Source: Candidatus Gastranaerophilales bacterium
Lineage (GTDB): Bacteria > Cyanobacteriota > Vampirovibrionia > Gastranaerophilales > Gastranaerophilaceae
Length of the DNA stretch: 64,000 nt
Assembly: GCA_017560095.1 (NCBI GenBank)
Contig: JAFYOU010000003.1
Coordinates: 1 to 64,000 of the forward strand
Direction of reading: 5' to 3'
Below the pieces are notes generated by a model. The model did no database searches. It had not been told where the DNA came from and saw nothing but the letters and a program-made list of their open reading frames with translations. The translations under genes and the position numbers were made by a program. Below are positions 35,696 to 45,200 of this stretch, in pieces. How positions within the stretch are numbered: the first letter of the stretch is position 1; every line of letters starts with the position of its first letter.

Positions 35696-37286
35696 CTTTA
35701 AAAATTTTTAGATGTCTATTTGCGCCTTCACCAACACTAATCGATTTAAAACCATATGCTTCAACAAGCTCATGTTGAAGCTTTCTTGTTTGTTGGTCTT
35801 GTGGTTGAAGCTCAATTACTTCTGCGCCTTCTCCCAATTTTGCAATAGCAGCATTTGTTTCATCAAGTGCTAATTCGGTTGAATCTTTATAATTTGTTAA
35901 TTTTTGAATTTCTTGATTTTCTTGAGTTAAATTAAGTGCTTCTTTCAGAACTCTTTGAATTTGACTCATTGAATTAGTTCTAACAAAGAAAACAGGTAAC
36001 CTATATTCATTTGCGGTTGAAAGAATTTTTGTTCCGCCTTTTGCAAAATTTTTATGCGCAATTACAAAATCAGCCTCTTCAACATTTCGAACAATTGTTG
36101 CATCAATATCGAGTCTTTCAATTAACTTGTCAACAATCGAGCGAGAAACTGCATAAATGTATATCTTTTTGTGCTTTTTATTTTCTTTAATATAAGCTTG
36201 ACGATTAAAATTAAAACTCAAAGACGATTTATCTGCTTGCTTAACTTCAATCTTTTTTTCAAGCTTTTCAACTTCAGCCAAAATATTCGTTTCAGGCTTT
36301 TTGTTATAATTTCCATCAACTTTTCTAATTTCAGGCTGAATTGGCCAACTTCTTAAAATGTAATCAACTGCAGTTGCACTATCTTTGTAAATTGCAAGAG
36401 TGTTTCTATCAATGATTTCAATAACTATATCAAAAGTAGGTTGTTTTTGACGCTCTAAAACTGTTTTTTGACAGCCCCTATGTTTTGCTTCGTCATCACC
36501 CAATGTAACAGTATCAACTCCGCCAATTAAATCTGATAAAGTTGGGTTTTTGATTAAGTTATCTAACGTATTACCGTGTGCTGTTGCAATAAGCATTACG
36601 CCACGCTCAGCTATAGTTCTAGCTGCTTGTGCTTCTAATTCAGTACCAATTTCATCAACTACAATAACTTCAGGTGTATGGTTTTCAACCGCTTCAATCA
36701 TGATATCTTTTTGAAATTCTGGTTGAGAAACTTGCATTCTTCTTGCTTTGCCGATTGCAGGATGCGCAACATCGCCATCACCCGCAATTTCATTTGATGT
36801 ATCAACTACAACAACACGCTTACTTAATTCATCCGCCATTAAGCGAGTAATTTCTCTTAATTTTGTAGTTTTACCAACGCCAGGGCGACCCAAAAATAAT
36901 ATTGATTTATTTTGAACAACAAAATCACGAATACATTCGATTGTTCCAGTTATAACTCTACCTATACGACAAGTTAAACCAACGATTTTACCTTGACGAT
37001 TTCTTATAGCGCTTATTCTATGCAAAGTCCCAGCAATGCCTGAGCGATTATCATGGGTAAATTCAGGCAATTGTCGAGTAATAAAATCTAAATCTTCTCT
37101 TGTAATATTATCATTTCCAAGGGTTAAAATTTTTCCATTTCCAAGGCGAATTTCAGGAATTCTTCCAATATCCAAAACAATCTCAATAGCATCATCAAGT
37201 AAGCCTTCTTTGATGTTTGCTTTAATCCTTACAGGCAGGATTTCTATTAACTTTTCAATGTCTGTATGAAATTGTACTTCGCTCAT
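35688..37286 (-). CDS. AAA ATPase with C-terminal R3H domain (Ycf45-like)
   Basis: A 532-residue protein with the P-loop GRPGVGKTT (133-141), Walker B-like VIVVDEIGTE and an ATAHG sensor-type motif. This part resembles SpoIIIAA/Ycf45 secretion-type ATPases. An R3H-like nucleic-acid-binding segment occupies about 505-532. Ycf45 proteins of this layout are typical of Cyanobacteria and plastids, which supports the lineage assignment. Function is unknown, possibly RNA- or ssDNA-related. AAGGA precedes the ATG. It pairs with the peptidase gene downstream. Confidence 0.85.
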   Translation of the reverse strand: MSEVQFHTDIEKLIEILPVRIKANIKEGLLDDAIEIVLDIGRIPEIRLGNGKILTLGNDNITREDLDFITRQLPEFTHDNRSGIAGTLHRISAIRNRQGKIVGLTCRIGRVITGTIECIRDFVVQNKSILFLGRPGVGKTTKLREITRLMADELSKRVVVVDTSNEIAGDGDVAHPAIGKARRMQVSQPEFQKDIMIEAVENHTPEVIVVDEIGTELEAQAARTIAERGVMLIATAHGNTLDNLIKNPTLSDLIGGVDTVTLGDDEAKHRGCQKTVLERQKQPTFDIVIEIIDRNTLAIYKDSATAVDYILRSWPIQPEIRKVDGNYNKKPETNILAEVEKLEKKIEVKQADKSSLSFNFNRQAYIKENKKHKKIYIYAVSRSIVDKLIERLDIDATIVRNVEEADFVIAHKNFAKGGTKILSTANEYRLPVFFVRTNSMSQIQRVLKEALNLTQENQEIQKLTNYKDSTELALDETNAAIAKLGEGAEVIELQPQDQQTRKLQHELVEAYGFKSISVGEGANRHLKIFKDE

Positions 37287-37423
37287 TTCCTTGACGCCTT
37301 TTTAATCCTTTTTCTAATAATATAATGCCCATTTTAATACTTCAATCAACAATTTTCAACTTTGTTGCAATAGTTTGAAATAATGTATTTATGACACTTG
37401 TGACCAAAAAGCAATTATGAATC

Positions 37424-37451
37424 TTGAGGCGTTTTATAGATATGGTATAAT
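37424..37451 (+). promoter_or_regulatory. strong sigma-70 type promoter for the 60-residue gene
   Basis: TTGAGG (37424-37429) is followed after 16 bases by a consensus TATAAT (37446-37451). The start codon is 33 bases further on, preceded by AGGAGG. Confidence 0.75.
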
Positions 37452-37483
37452 ATAAGTGTAAGTGTGTGCAATAGGAGGTTAAA

Positions 37484-37666
37484 ATGATTAAACCTATTAA
37501 AGCAATAGCAGGAAGGACAATGATGTCTAATCCTATCGCACTTAATCCTCAAATAGCGTATAAAAATCAAATGAATTATACGCAAAAAGGAGAAAAATTG
37601 AACATTAATTGTAATGAAATGCGTTCAGTTACAAGATGTGGTCAAAAATTAGACATCATGGCTTAA
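37484..37666 (+). CDS. small hypothetical protein, 60 residues
   Basis: This is a basic peptide with two cysteines (43 and 53), three Asn-rich stretches and no membrane segment. Its gene has its own near-consensus promoter, a full AGGAGG 6 bases before the ATG and a strong terminator 15 bases after the stop. Together these indicate a real, well-expressed short gene. It resembles no family that I recognise. It sits between the divergent R3H ATPase gene and the U32 peptidase gene. Confidence 0.65.
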   Translation: MIKPIKAIAGRTMMSNPIALNPQIAYKNQMNYTQKGEKLNINCNEMRSVTRCGQKLDIMA

Positions 37667-37680
37667 GCTAAAATTATACT

Positions 37681-37706
37681 AAAGTCGAGTTAACGCTCGA
37701 CTTTTT
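37681..37706 (+). terminator. intrinsic terminator of the 60-residue gene
   Basis: Arms AAAGTCGAG and CTCGACTTT (9 bp) enclose a TTAACG loop and run into TTTTT. Confidence 0.93.
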
Positions 37707-37729
37707 AATTTAAATGATATAATTCAATT

Positions 37730-39514
37730 ATGGAAAAACTAGAACTTTTAGCCCCTGCTCAAAATTATGAAACTGCAATATCTGCAATCAATTGCGGAGC
37801 TGATGCTGTTTATATCGGTGCACCAAGATTTGGTGCAAGAGTTAATGCTAAAAATTCTATTGATGATATAAAACGTGTTTGTGATTATGCGCATTTATTT
37901 AACGTTAAAGTTTATGTGACACTGAATACTATTTTAAATGATGAAGAATTAATTGAATGTGAAAAATTAATTTGGAAATTATATGAAATTCAAGTTGACG
38001 CTATTATTATTCAAGATTTTGGAATTTTACAATTATCACTTGAAGGAAAATTACCCCCAATAGCGCTTCATGCCAGTACACAATGTGATATCAGAGATAT
38101 TGAAAAAGTACAATTTTTTGAAGAAATTGGCTTAAAAAGGGTAATTTTAGCTCGCGAACTTCCATTAACCCAAATAGAAAAAATAAGGAAAAATACAAAT
38201 ATTCAACTTGAACATTTTATCCATGGTGCGCTTTGTGTAAGCTATAGCGGTCAATGCTATATGTCAGCCTTTATTGGAGGAAGAAGCGCTAATCGAGGCG
38301 AATGCGCTCAAGCTTGCAGAAAAAAATATACGCTAGTTGATAAAAATGGTAAAACTATTCTAAAAAATCAATATTTGCTATCTTTAAAAGATAATAATCT
38401 ATCTAATCATCTTGATAAATTAATTAAAGCTGGGGTTATGAGCTTTAAAATCGAAGGAAGATTAAAAGATGAAAATTATGTTAAAAATACTATTCTTTTT
38501 TACCATAACAAATTAAAAAATTATCCTCGTCAAAGTTTTGGCAACATTATTTCTGATTTTACACCAGATCCTTCTAAGACCTTTAATCGTGGATTTTGCG
38601 ATGATTATTTATTTAATAAAAAAGATAATATTTATAATTTTATAACTCCTAAATCAATGGGCGAATATTTGGGCAATGTTATAAGCGCAAATGATAAATG
38701 TTTTGTTATCAAAACAAAAACCGAAATTTCTGCTCAGGATGGACTTTGTTTCACAATAGGAAACGAACTTGTTGGATGCTTAGCTAATAGCGCAGAAAAA
38801 ACAAAAGATGGAGTTAAGATTTATCCGAATAAAAAATTAAATCTTCAAAAAGGAATTGAAGTTTATAGAAATTCAGATATCCAATTCAACAAAACCCTTG
38901 AAAATAGCAGAACCACAAGAAAATTAAACGTTAATTTTGTTATTTACAATAATAAAATTGAAATTTTTGATGATTTCAATAATAAAATTTCAATTAATTA
39001 TGAAGCAAATGAAATTGCAAATAATCAAGAAAATATGAAACAGAATTTTATTAAAGCATTATCAAAGACAACGGATACTCCATATTTAGTTGAAAATATT
39101 GAATTTAAACTTAAAGAGTTTCCATTTTTACCAGTTTCAAAAATTAACGAATTAAGAAGAGAAATTTTAGAAAAATTGAGCGAAAAAATCTTATCTAAAT
39201 ATAGAACCAAAAAGCAAAAACCAATTGATATTGCCAAATTTCCACAAAACGAAGGTGACTACAAATTAAATGTTCATAATTCAAAAGCGCGCATGTTTTA
39301 TGAAATTTGCGATTGCAAGATCAAGCATAATTCTTTTGAAAGCGAAAGACCTGGAAATTGTGAACTTATGAGAAGCAAACATTGTCTAAAAAGAGCATCT
39401 TTGGGTTGCGAAAACCACGAAGAATTATTTTTAGTTGATGAAAAAGGAATAAAATATCCGCTTAAATTTGATTGCAAAAATTGCGAAATGATTATTTTAA
39501 CGCCAAATAATTAA
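37730..39514 (+). CDS. U32-family peptidase-like protein
   Basis: A 594-residue member of the U32 family, annotated as collagenase-like proteases. Related proteins are needed for 23S rRNA C2501 hydroxylation (RlhA) and other Fe-S-dependent hydroxylations. The core (1-260) has GADAVYIGAP near the N-terminus, HASTQCD and the conserved cysteine region CVSYSGQCYMS ... GECAQACR (about 168-195). A C-terminal extension (about 300-594) holds further cysteines in two pairs that could complete an Fe-S site. The true reaction of this copy is unknown. Confidence 0.85.
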   Translation: MEKLELLAPAQNYETAISAINCGADAVYIGAPRFGARVNAKNSIDDIKRVCDYAHLFNVKVYVTLNTILNDEELIECEKLIWKLYEIQVDAIIIQDFGILQLSLEGKLPPIALHASTQCDIRDIEKVQFFEEIGLKRVILARELPLTQIEKIRKNTNIQLEHFIHGALCVSYSGQCYMSAFIGGRSANRGECAQACRKKYTLVDKNGKTILKNQYLLSLKDNNLSNHLDKLIKAGVMSFKIEGRLKDENYVKNTILFYHNKLKNYPRQSFGNIISDFTPDPSKTFNRGFCDDYLFNKKDNIYNFITPKSMGEYLGNVISANDKCFVIKTKTEISAQDGLCFTIGNELVGCLANSAEKTKDGVKIYPNKKLNLQKGIEVYRNSDIQFNKTLENSRTTRKLNVNFVIYNNKIEIFDDFNNKISINYEANEIANNQENMKQNFIKALSKTTDTPYLVENIEFKLKEFPFLPVSKINELRREILEKLSEKILSKYRTKKQKPIDIAKFPQNEGDYKLNVHNSKARMFYEICDCKIKHNSFESERPGNCELMRSKHCLKRASLGCENHEELFLVDEKGIKYPLKFDCKNCEMIILTPNN

Positions 39515-39532
39515 AATAAAAACAGAAAAAGA

Positions 39533-39562
39533 TTCCAAGACAAAACTTGGAACCTTTTTTTT
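39533..39562. terminator. terminator between convergent genes
   Basis: Arms TTCCAAG and CTTGGAA (7 bp) with a 6-base loop are followed by CC and eight T on the plus strand. It follows the U32 gene. Confidence 0.75.
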
Positions 39563-39582
39563 GGATAAATCTTCTTATAATC

Positions 39583-39945
39583 TTAAGAACTAAAAGACAT
39601 TAAAGCTTTTACTGAACGAGCTGTATCTTGAACTTCTTTTTCTGAATGCATATTGATTGTATCGTCAAGAATTTTAATAGCTTCTTGTTTATCTTTTAGA
39701 GCTAAAAGTTCATTAATAGCACACATTGCAACACGAGCAGACAAATCATTAATACCTTTGCCTTTGTTAACAATCATAAGTTCAAGTGCGCTATGAGTAT
39801 TTTTGCGAATTAAAGCTTTGCTTGTTAATTCTCTAATTTCATCAATTGGGCAATTTGTTCCAAGTTCATTTAAAACTTGAATTGATTCTTCATCTTTGTG
39901 TTTGCCTAGTGCTTCAATAATGTTTCTAACTCTTCTACTATTCAT
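39583..39945 (-). CDS. HEAT-repeat-like helical protein
   Basis: A 120-residue all-helical protein with a pattern of paired helices (RNIIEALGKHKDEESIQVL, then IRELTSKALI and similar) resembling two to three HEAT repeats, which usually bind proteins. I start at the ATG at 39945, with AAGGAG 6 bases before it. This start overlaps the end of the upstream gene by 8 bases, so translation is coupled. An in-frame ATG at 39966 has no ribosome site. Partner likely the 157-residue protein encoded just upstream. Confidence 0.6.
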   Translation of the reverse strand: MNSRRVRNIIEALGKHKDEESIQVLNELGTNCPIDEIRELTSKALIRKNTHSALELMIVNKGKGINDLSARVAMCAINELLALKDKQEAIKILDDTINMHSEKEVQDTARSVKALMSFSS

Positions 39946-40411
39946 TACTAACTCCTTGTAATTCATTAGCTAATAGTGATTTTAACTCACTAACCGGTTG
40001 ATTTTGTAATCTTGATACATTATATTTGAATACATCAAATTCAACTTTGGTGTTTCCGATTTCTTTTAATTTATGACCAAAAGCAATTGTATTATCTTTT
40101 AATCTATTACCAAATGCAATTGCATTTGTTTTGAATGATGAAAACTTGTTAATTGTTCCAACCCATGCAGAAGCCAAAAGCTTGCCTGTGTTTTGTAGTC
40201 TTTCTTTTAGAGATGGAGACATTGCTTTATCAGCTTTTTCTGTCTTTTCAAAAACATCCATCTGAATCATGTTACCCTTAAATGTAATTCCAAATGGGTT
40301 TGTTTGTGCTTTGTGTTCTGCTTTTTGAGCTTTATCAGCCTTATTTGTTCTTAAAGCTTTAAATTTGTTAAAAGCTTCGATGCTTGATCTTAGGGGGGAA
40401 ATCTTTTGCAT
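39938..40411 (-). CDS. hypothetical lineage-specific protein with internal 12-residue repeat
   Basis: A 157-residue protein with a basic N-terminus rich in Lys/Ala and the motif NPFGITFKGN (38-47), a clear example of the N-terminal motif seen in several unknowns here. Near residue 105 a 12-residue stretch is repeated back to back (NAIAFGNRLKD and NTIAFGHKLKE), which would form amphipathic turns. No signal peptide; family not recognised. Co-transcribed with the HEAT-like gene. Confidence 0.55.
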   Translation of the reverse strand: MQKISPLRSSIEAFNKFKALRTNKADKAQKAEHKAQTNPFGITFKGNMIQMDVFEKTEKADKAMSPSLKERLQNTGKLLASAWVGTINKFSSFKTNAIAFGNRLKDNTIAFGHKLKEIGNTKVEFDVFKYNVSRLQNQPVSELKSLLANELQGVSNE

Positions 40412-40508
40412 ATTTCTTGCCTTTCTTACTTATTTCTTATAATACGACTTATCCTTGTGACAAAGATATCATAAGTAATAGTTTAAAAAATCAATCTTTT
40501 GATGGAAA

Positions 40509-41015
40509 TTAAAATTTTATTACACCTGAAAGTTGGATAATATTGGAATTATAAATTATTATCCAAGAATTTTTTTCTTTTAATTTATAAATATTTGCTT
40601 CATTCCATTCAACATTATCTGGATTTAAGCCATTCATATATTTTCTATACTCTTTTTCTTTTTCACGTGCATATTTTTTAGCACTCATTTTTTTTACTTT
40701 TTCTTGTTTTGGATTAATTGTTTCATATATTTCCATTGATATAACAGGAACTTTTGCCTTCAATTTGCCTGCTTGATAAAGCAACAAAAAATCAAGATAT
40801 TTATCAGGCTTTACAGCGTAAAAACCGCGCTTCAAACCAAAACCTTTATCATTTACTATATCTTCTTCAAGTATCATAATAGGCGCACCATCTTGATTTG
40901 AAGTATATTTGTCTATTAGTTTTGTTTCTTCTTTTTCCCCACTAACATATACTTCTTTTGGAACATATTGATTTTTAAAATATTCATAAGCAATTAAATT
41001 ATTATCAATTAACAT
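40509..41015 (-). CDS. hypothetical soluble protein
   Basis: A 168-residue protein with no signal peptide or membrane segment. The middle (about 55-90) is beta-rich (MILEEDIV, GFYAVKPDKYLDFLLLY). It is followed by a charged helix rich in Lys/Glu (100-130) and a hydrophobic beta end. Family not recognised. It is divergent from the tRNA-Arg gene and separated from the downstream minus-strand genes by about 100 bases. Confidence 0.5.
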   Translation of the reverse strand: MLIDNNLIAYEYFKNQYVPKEVYVSGEKEETKLIDKYTSNQDGAPIMILEEDIVNDKGFGLKRGFYAVKPDKYLDFLLLYQAGKLKAKVPVISMEIYETINPKQEKVKKMSAKKYAREKEKEYRKYMNGLNPDNVEWNEANIYKLKEKNSWIIIYNSNIIQLSGVIKF

Positions 41016-41060
41016 AGTAATATTTTAATTAATTTTTTGATATTTGCAAAATTTAGTGGG

Positions 41061-41089
41061 TTGATATTTGTTTTTTAGCATTGTAATAT
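41061..41089 (+). promoter_or_regulatory. promoter of the tRNA-Arg gene
   Basis: TTGATA (41061-41066) and TAATAT (41084-41089) are 17 bases apart, 21 bases before the mature tRNA 5' end. Confidence 0.6.
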
Positions 41090-41110
41090 TGTTTTACAGT
41101 TAAATATCTT

Positions 41111-41187
41111 GTGCCTGTAGCTCAGCTGGATAGAGTGTTTGGCTACGAACCAAAAGGTCGGGGGTTCGAATCCCTCCAGGCACGCCA
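41111..41187 (+). tRNA. tRNA-Arg (anticodon ACG)
   Basis: The full cloverleaf can be drawn. Acceptor GTGCCTG pairs with CAGGCAC. The D-arm is GCTC...GAGT. Anticodon stem TTTGG/CCAAA encloses the loop CTACGAA (ACG). The T-arm is GGGGG TTCGAAT CCCTC, followed by discriminator G and an encoded CCA (41185-41187). A34 is normally edited to inosine to read CGN codons. The 3' end of this gene is the start point of the repeat array and accessory island that follow. Confidence 0.97.
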
Positions 41188-41189
41188 TT

Positions 41190-41217
41190 AAAAGGAACTT
41201 AATTATGAGTTCCTTTT
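41190..41217 (+). terminator. terminator of tRNA-Arg
   Basis: Arms AAAAGGAACT and AGTTCCTTTT (10 bp) with an 8-base loop start 3 bases after the CCA end. Confidence 0.9.
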
Positions 41218-41292
41218 ATTATGCCTGTTCGGGATGCGACCTCAAGGGTCGCCCTCTCAGAAAAAGACATTCAGTCTTTTTCTTCGGCAGAG

Positions 41293-41334
41293 TCTCCAGG
41301 CACGCCATTAAAGAGAGTCATTAAGACTCTCTTT
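41293..41334 (+). repeat. tRNA-Arg 3'-end copy A with hairpin
   Basis: TCTCCAGGCACGCCA (41293-41307) repeats the 3' end of tRNA-Arg through CCA. It is followed by the hairpin AAAGAGAGTC-ATTAA-GACTCTCTTT (41310-41334). The hairpin has the same position as the tRNA terminator but a different sequence. Confidence 0.9.
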
Positions 41335-41465
41335 CTTATTGTCATATTCGCAAGCGGTACGGTATTCGCAATCGTCACCTGCTCATCGCAGCTGGCTTCT
41401 TGCTTCACACACCTAATGCCTTCATCTGCATTCGCCAAGCCAAGTCTGGCTAGGCTCATTTGATT

Positions 41466-41512
41466 CGGGTTCTCCAGGCACGCCATTAAAGAGAGTCATT
41501 AAGACTCTCTTT
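41466..41512 (+). repeat. tRNA-Arg 3'-end copy B with hairpin
   Basis: CGGGTTCTCCAGGCACGCCA (41466-41485) is a copy of the tRNA 3' end with part of the T-loop missing. The hairpin at 41488-41512 is identical to copy A. The flank continues into the 21-bp direct repeat at 41529. Confidence 0.9.
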
Positions 41513-41528
41513 AATTTATTAATCGCAG

Positions 41529-41549
41529 TCCAGTATTCGCACAAGCCCA
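41529..41549. repeat. 21-bp direct repeat, left copy
   Basis: The 21 bases beginning TCCAGTATTCGC are identical to 46669-46689. The two copies are 5140 bp apart and bracket the island genes. Confidence 0.9.
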
Positions 41550-41638
41550 CCAAGCTCTTCGCTTGCCGTGCATGTGCTCAACATCCTTTTGCCACTCGCT
41601 TTGCTCAGCAAGTCCGTCGGACTACGCTTCGCTTTGCT

Positions 41639-41685
41639 CGGGTTCTCCAGGCACGCCATTAAAGAGAGTCATTAAGACTCTCTTT
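41639..41685 (+). repeat. tRNA-Arg 3'-end copy C with hairpin
   Basis: CGGGTTCTCCAGGCACGCCA (41639-41658) plus the hairpin at 41661-41685 are identical to copy B, and about 20 further bases also match. Copies B and C are 173 bases apart. Confidence 0.9.
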
Positions 41686-41799
41686 AATTTATTAATCGCA
41701 GTCCAGTGTAGTTAGACGAGTAGTACGGTTTTGTCAGTTTGACTATTTTATTTTCTAAAACTCGCTCGTTATAGGGATTTTAGCGGTCGGAAGTGCAAC

Positions 41800-41940
41800 T
41801 ATACCAAAAAACCGATTTACTCATATTTACTCATTATTTACTCACACCGGTTGGCTACTTTCCAATAATAGCAAGAAAATTTTTAAAGCGGTTTTTTTGG
41901 TATAGAACGCTTTTTTTGGTAAGGTATGGTTTTTTGGGTA
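41800..41940. repeat. inverted repeat and ACCAAAAAA-type direct repeats
   Basis: CTATACCAAAAAACCG (41800-41815) recurs inverted at 41889-41905 with one extra T. Three direct copies of T6-7GGTA or T6GGGTA end at about 41903, 41921 and 41940, roughly 19 bases apart. Between the inverted arms, 'ATTTACTCA' occurs three times. It looks like a cluster of protein-binding sites at the left end of the island. The 250 bases from 41700 to 41950 hold no gene. Confidence 0.6.
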
Positions 41941-41950
41941 AAGTTAAAAT

Positions 41951-42163
41951 TTATTGTTTTTCATTATCAATAAAAAATGCGTTTAATAAATCTGTGTTAT
42001 CTCTTAAACTTTTAATTACAGGTGCAAGGTTATAACATTCTTCTATTTCAGGTTGTTTGCTAACAAAATAATCTACTATAACCGTTATGTTATAGATATT
42101 CTCTGCCCATTTGCTAATCTGTTTAAATTCTTTATTTGTAATATTGTATCCTGCTTCTTCCAT
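41951..42163 (-). CDS. small hypothetical island protein
   Basis: A 70-residue acidic helical protein, start chosen at 42163 because AGGAGG lies 4 bases before that ATG; an upstream in-frame ATG at 42190 has no ribosome site. No family recognised. It follows the restriction-modification gene by 84 bases on the same strand and may be expressed with it. Confidence 0.6.
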   Translation of the reverse strand: MEEAGYNITNKEFKQISKWAENIYNITVIVDYFVSKQPEIEECYNLAPVIKSLRDNTDLLNAFFIDNEKQ

Positions 42164-42247
42164 AATCCCTCCTAACATCAGGAAACACAATACATGAAAG
42201 AAGTCAGAAAAGCGAAAAAGTAGAAAAAGTTTTACAAAAGGACATAT

Positions 42248-45200
42248 TTATTTTAAATATTTATCTAAAATAGTTTGTTTTTTAGCAGGGATTTCATCTA
42301 TTTCCTTTTGTAATTCCTCTATTTGTTTTTCGTATACTTCTATTTTTTTTATAAATTGGTCTTGAATATCAAGATTTGGAACTGATATCAATTTATTATG
42401 TATTGTTTTTCTATTTACGCCTCCAGGACCAAGACCGATATTTAATTCATTTAAATTTAAAGATTTCAATAAATAAAAAGCATATTTTAACCTTATTTTC
42501 TCTTTATTAATGACAACATAAAATGTAGTATCAATTGGCGTACAATTATTTTTTATATAATGAATCTTACCAACAGAACCTTTTCTTCCAACTATAATGC
42601 TAGGTCCTTTTAGTAAATATTCGTCATGTAACCCAACAACTCCACTAGACCCTACTACGGGGAACATGCCTTCATTACGTTCTCGTTCAGGTAATGCAAT
42701 TCCATATTCCAATTTTAAATATTTACTTAATTTTATCTGTTTATTATCATCTATGTCTTTATTAAATAATGTTTGTATTTCTTTATTTATAGAGTTGATT
42801 TTATCTGTTTTATCAATGTATGAATATTCAATATCTGTAATTTCTTTATACATATCTTCAAGTATTTTTGAGTTTTGTATATCAGGTACTCTAAAATTTT
42901 TGACAGATATGGGTTTTATCGTTGGATAATCAGATATATTTGATTTTAAATTTGACATTTTAAAAGAATTAAATATCTCGTACAAATATTTTCTTATATA
43001 CTTATTTTTATGATAAATTCCTATTAAATGATTCGTTATATACGAATCTGTTTGTAAAAAGCCAATATTATTGGTATCAATTGAACGTCCACTTATCGGA
43101 AAAACTATTGTATCTTTTGGCATCATAATTAAATTATGATTATCTATAGCAAGTTTATTAACAAAACTATCTGCATCTGGAATTATATAGAATTTCTCAT
43201 CAATAGAATTTAAATTACCTGCTCTAATAAAAGGGATATCACCATTTTCAAAATATTCTTTACCTTGAGGTGCATTATTCCCTTTTTGGATATATATGTC
43301 TTTAATATTTTTTAGCTTAATAAGAGGATACCTTGTTTCAATTTTTATTTTTTTTTTACTTTGCAAACTTATGTTTGCGTTAAATTCTATTGAATTATAA
43401 TCAAATAAAGAATTTAAATTACTAAAGAAAATGTTGTTTTTTAAACATTTTTCCATATTGCATAGATCGGTATCGGATATTTTTTCTGTAAAATTTTTAT
43501 ATATATAGTAATTTATTTTTGTATTATCAAATAAATCATTAGGATTATATAACTTTGAATTAATAGTGCTTCTATTAGTATATGTATCCAATTCTTTAAT
43601 GATTTTATCAGATAATTCTTTTAAACCTTCGTCTCCTTTCCTTTTGGAAAATTTATATCCTAAAAAATTTGCAATTTCATCCTTATTCTTTCCTGCGTGG
43701 ACTATAATTGTCTTTACATCTTCATTTAATAAATAATTGTATAATTTCTTAAGTTCGGTTTTTACCAAGCTACTCAGGTCAATATTGTCTTTCCCTGTAG
43801 ATATATCATTAATAAGATTCTTTAATTTTTCTATTTCCTTTGAATTTGTTTTCTTTTCTATGGAACTTTCTATATTGGTAATAATGTCATCAAGGTACTC
43901 TTCATACAAATCAGATTGCTTAAATTTGTCAGTTAAATTTCCTGTAAACATAGATATATAATCTTTAAAATCAAGATCATTATAGTTTTCTTTTAAATAT
44001 TGAGAAATAATTTTAGACTTGTTATTAAAATTAATATCTTCAGGATTCTTTTTGAATTTAGAAATTATATTTTTTATACGTTCAATATCGTTTAGTTTAC
44101 GCTTTTCCATAAATAAAACAACAGTATTTGTGCCTGTTGCCATAAAAGCCCCTGAACCAAGTTCTACAATTCCTTTTATCTTAAAATTTTCCAAAATTAA
44201 TTCTCTTGTTTTTTGGTGAATTCCAGGATTGGTTAAAAATGTATTAGATATAACAATAGCTGCATATCCGCCTTCTTTTACCAATTGTTTTGTCCTTTCC
44301 ATAAATAAACATTCTATGTCATCGGAATTTGTACCAAGATCTTTGAATAATGAAAAATTTTTCTCTCCATAAGGTTCTTCATTTGTCTTCTTTAGAGTTT
44401 CTTTAAAGTCTTGTACAGAATATGGCGGATTTGCAATTACGCAATCGAAAACTGGATTATCCTTATTATATTTGTCTACTTGGTTATTATCTTGATATAA
44501 TATAGTATTTTGAAAAATTTCACTGTCAAAACTATCTAAACCATTTCCTGTAATAATGTTTGCATCACCATCACCATTAAGGAAACACGCAATTTTAGAG
44601 GTTTTTGTTAATCGATAGTCTTTTTCAATTCCATATACAAATTCTTCTGCCCACTTATACTGATTATCTGCCCATTTCTTTAAATTTTGTACTTGTAAAT
44701 TTGTTTTCATATCCTTTTGAGAATATTTACTTAATATAGGTTCTATCCTGTGCATATATTCGGTTATGAAATGCCCTGCACCACAAGCATAATCAATCAT
44801 ATATGGTAAAAACTTGTCATCATTATTGTCAATTTTATTATTGATAATATTTTCAAAAGGAATAGAATTAACTATAAAATTTGCAATAGGTATAGGTGTA
44901 AAGAATTGTCCTTCTGTTTGTTTAATACCTATATTTAATAATCTTTCAAAGAAATCACCCAAGAACTGTTGCTTGTCAGTATATTTTATTCTGACTTTTT
45001 CAAATAATTTTACTACTGCTTTAAGTATTAAAGAGTTTTGTTTAAATGTCTCCATATTAAATACTTCGATAAAAGCAAACTCATTATTTTTAATAAAACG
45101 TAGTTCATTAAATTCTCGTATCAGTTCTTGACATAAATCCTTGTTTTCTGCAGATAGCTTTTCTATGTTTTCAATAAATTTATCCTTAGAATAATCTGTA

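Noticed and set aside
41139-41486. Open frames of 60-80 codons on both strands in the tRNA-Arg repeat array
   Set aside because: They run through the tRNA gene, hairpins and repeat copies, lack ribosome sites, and have no protein-like composition.
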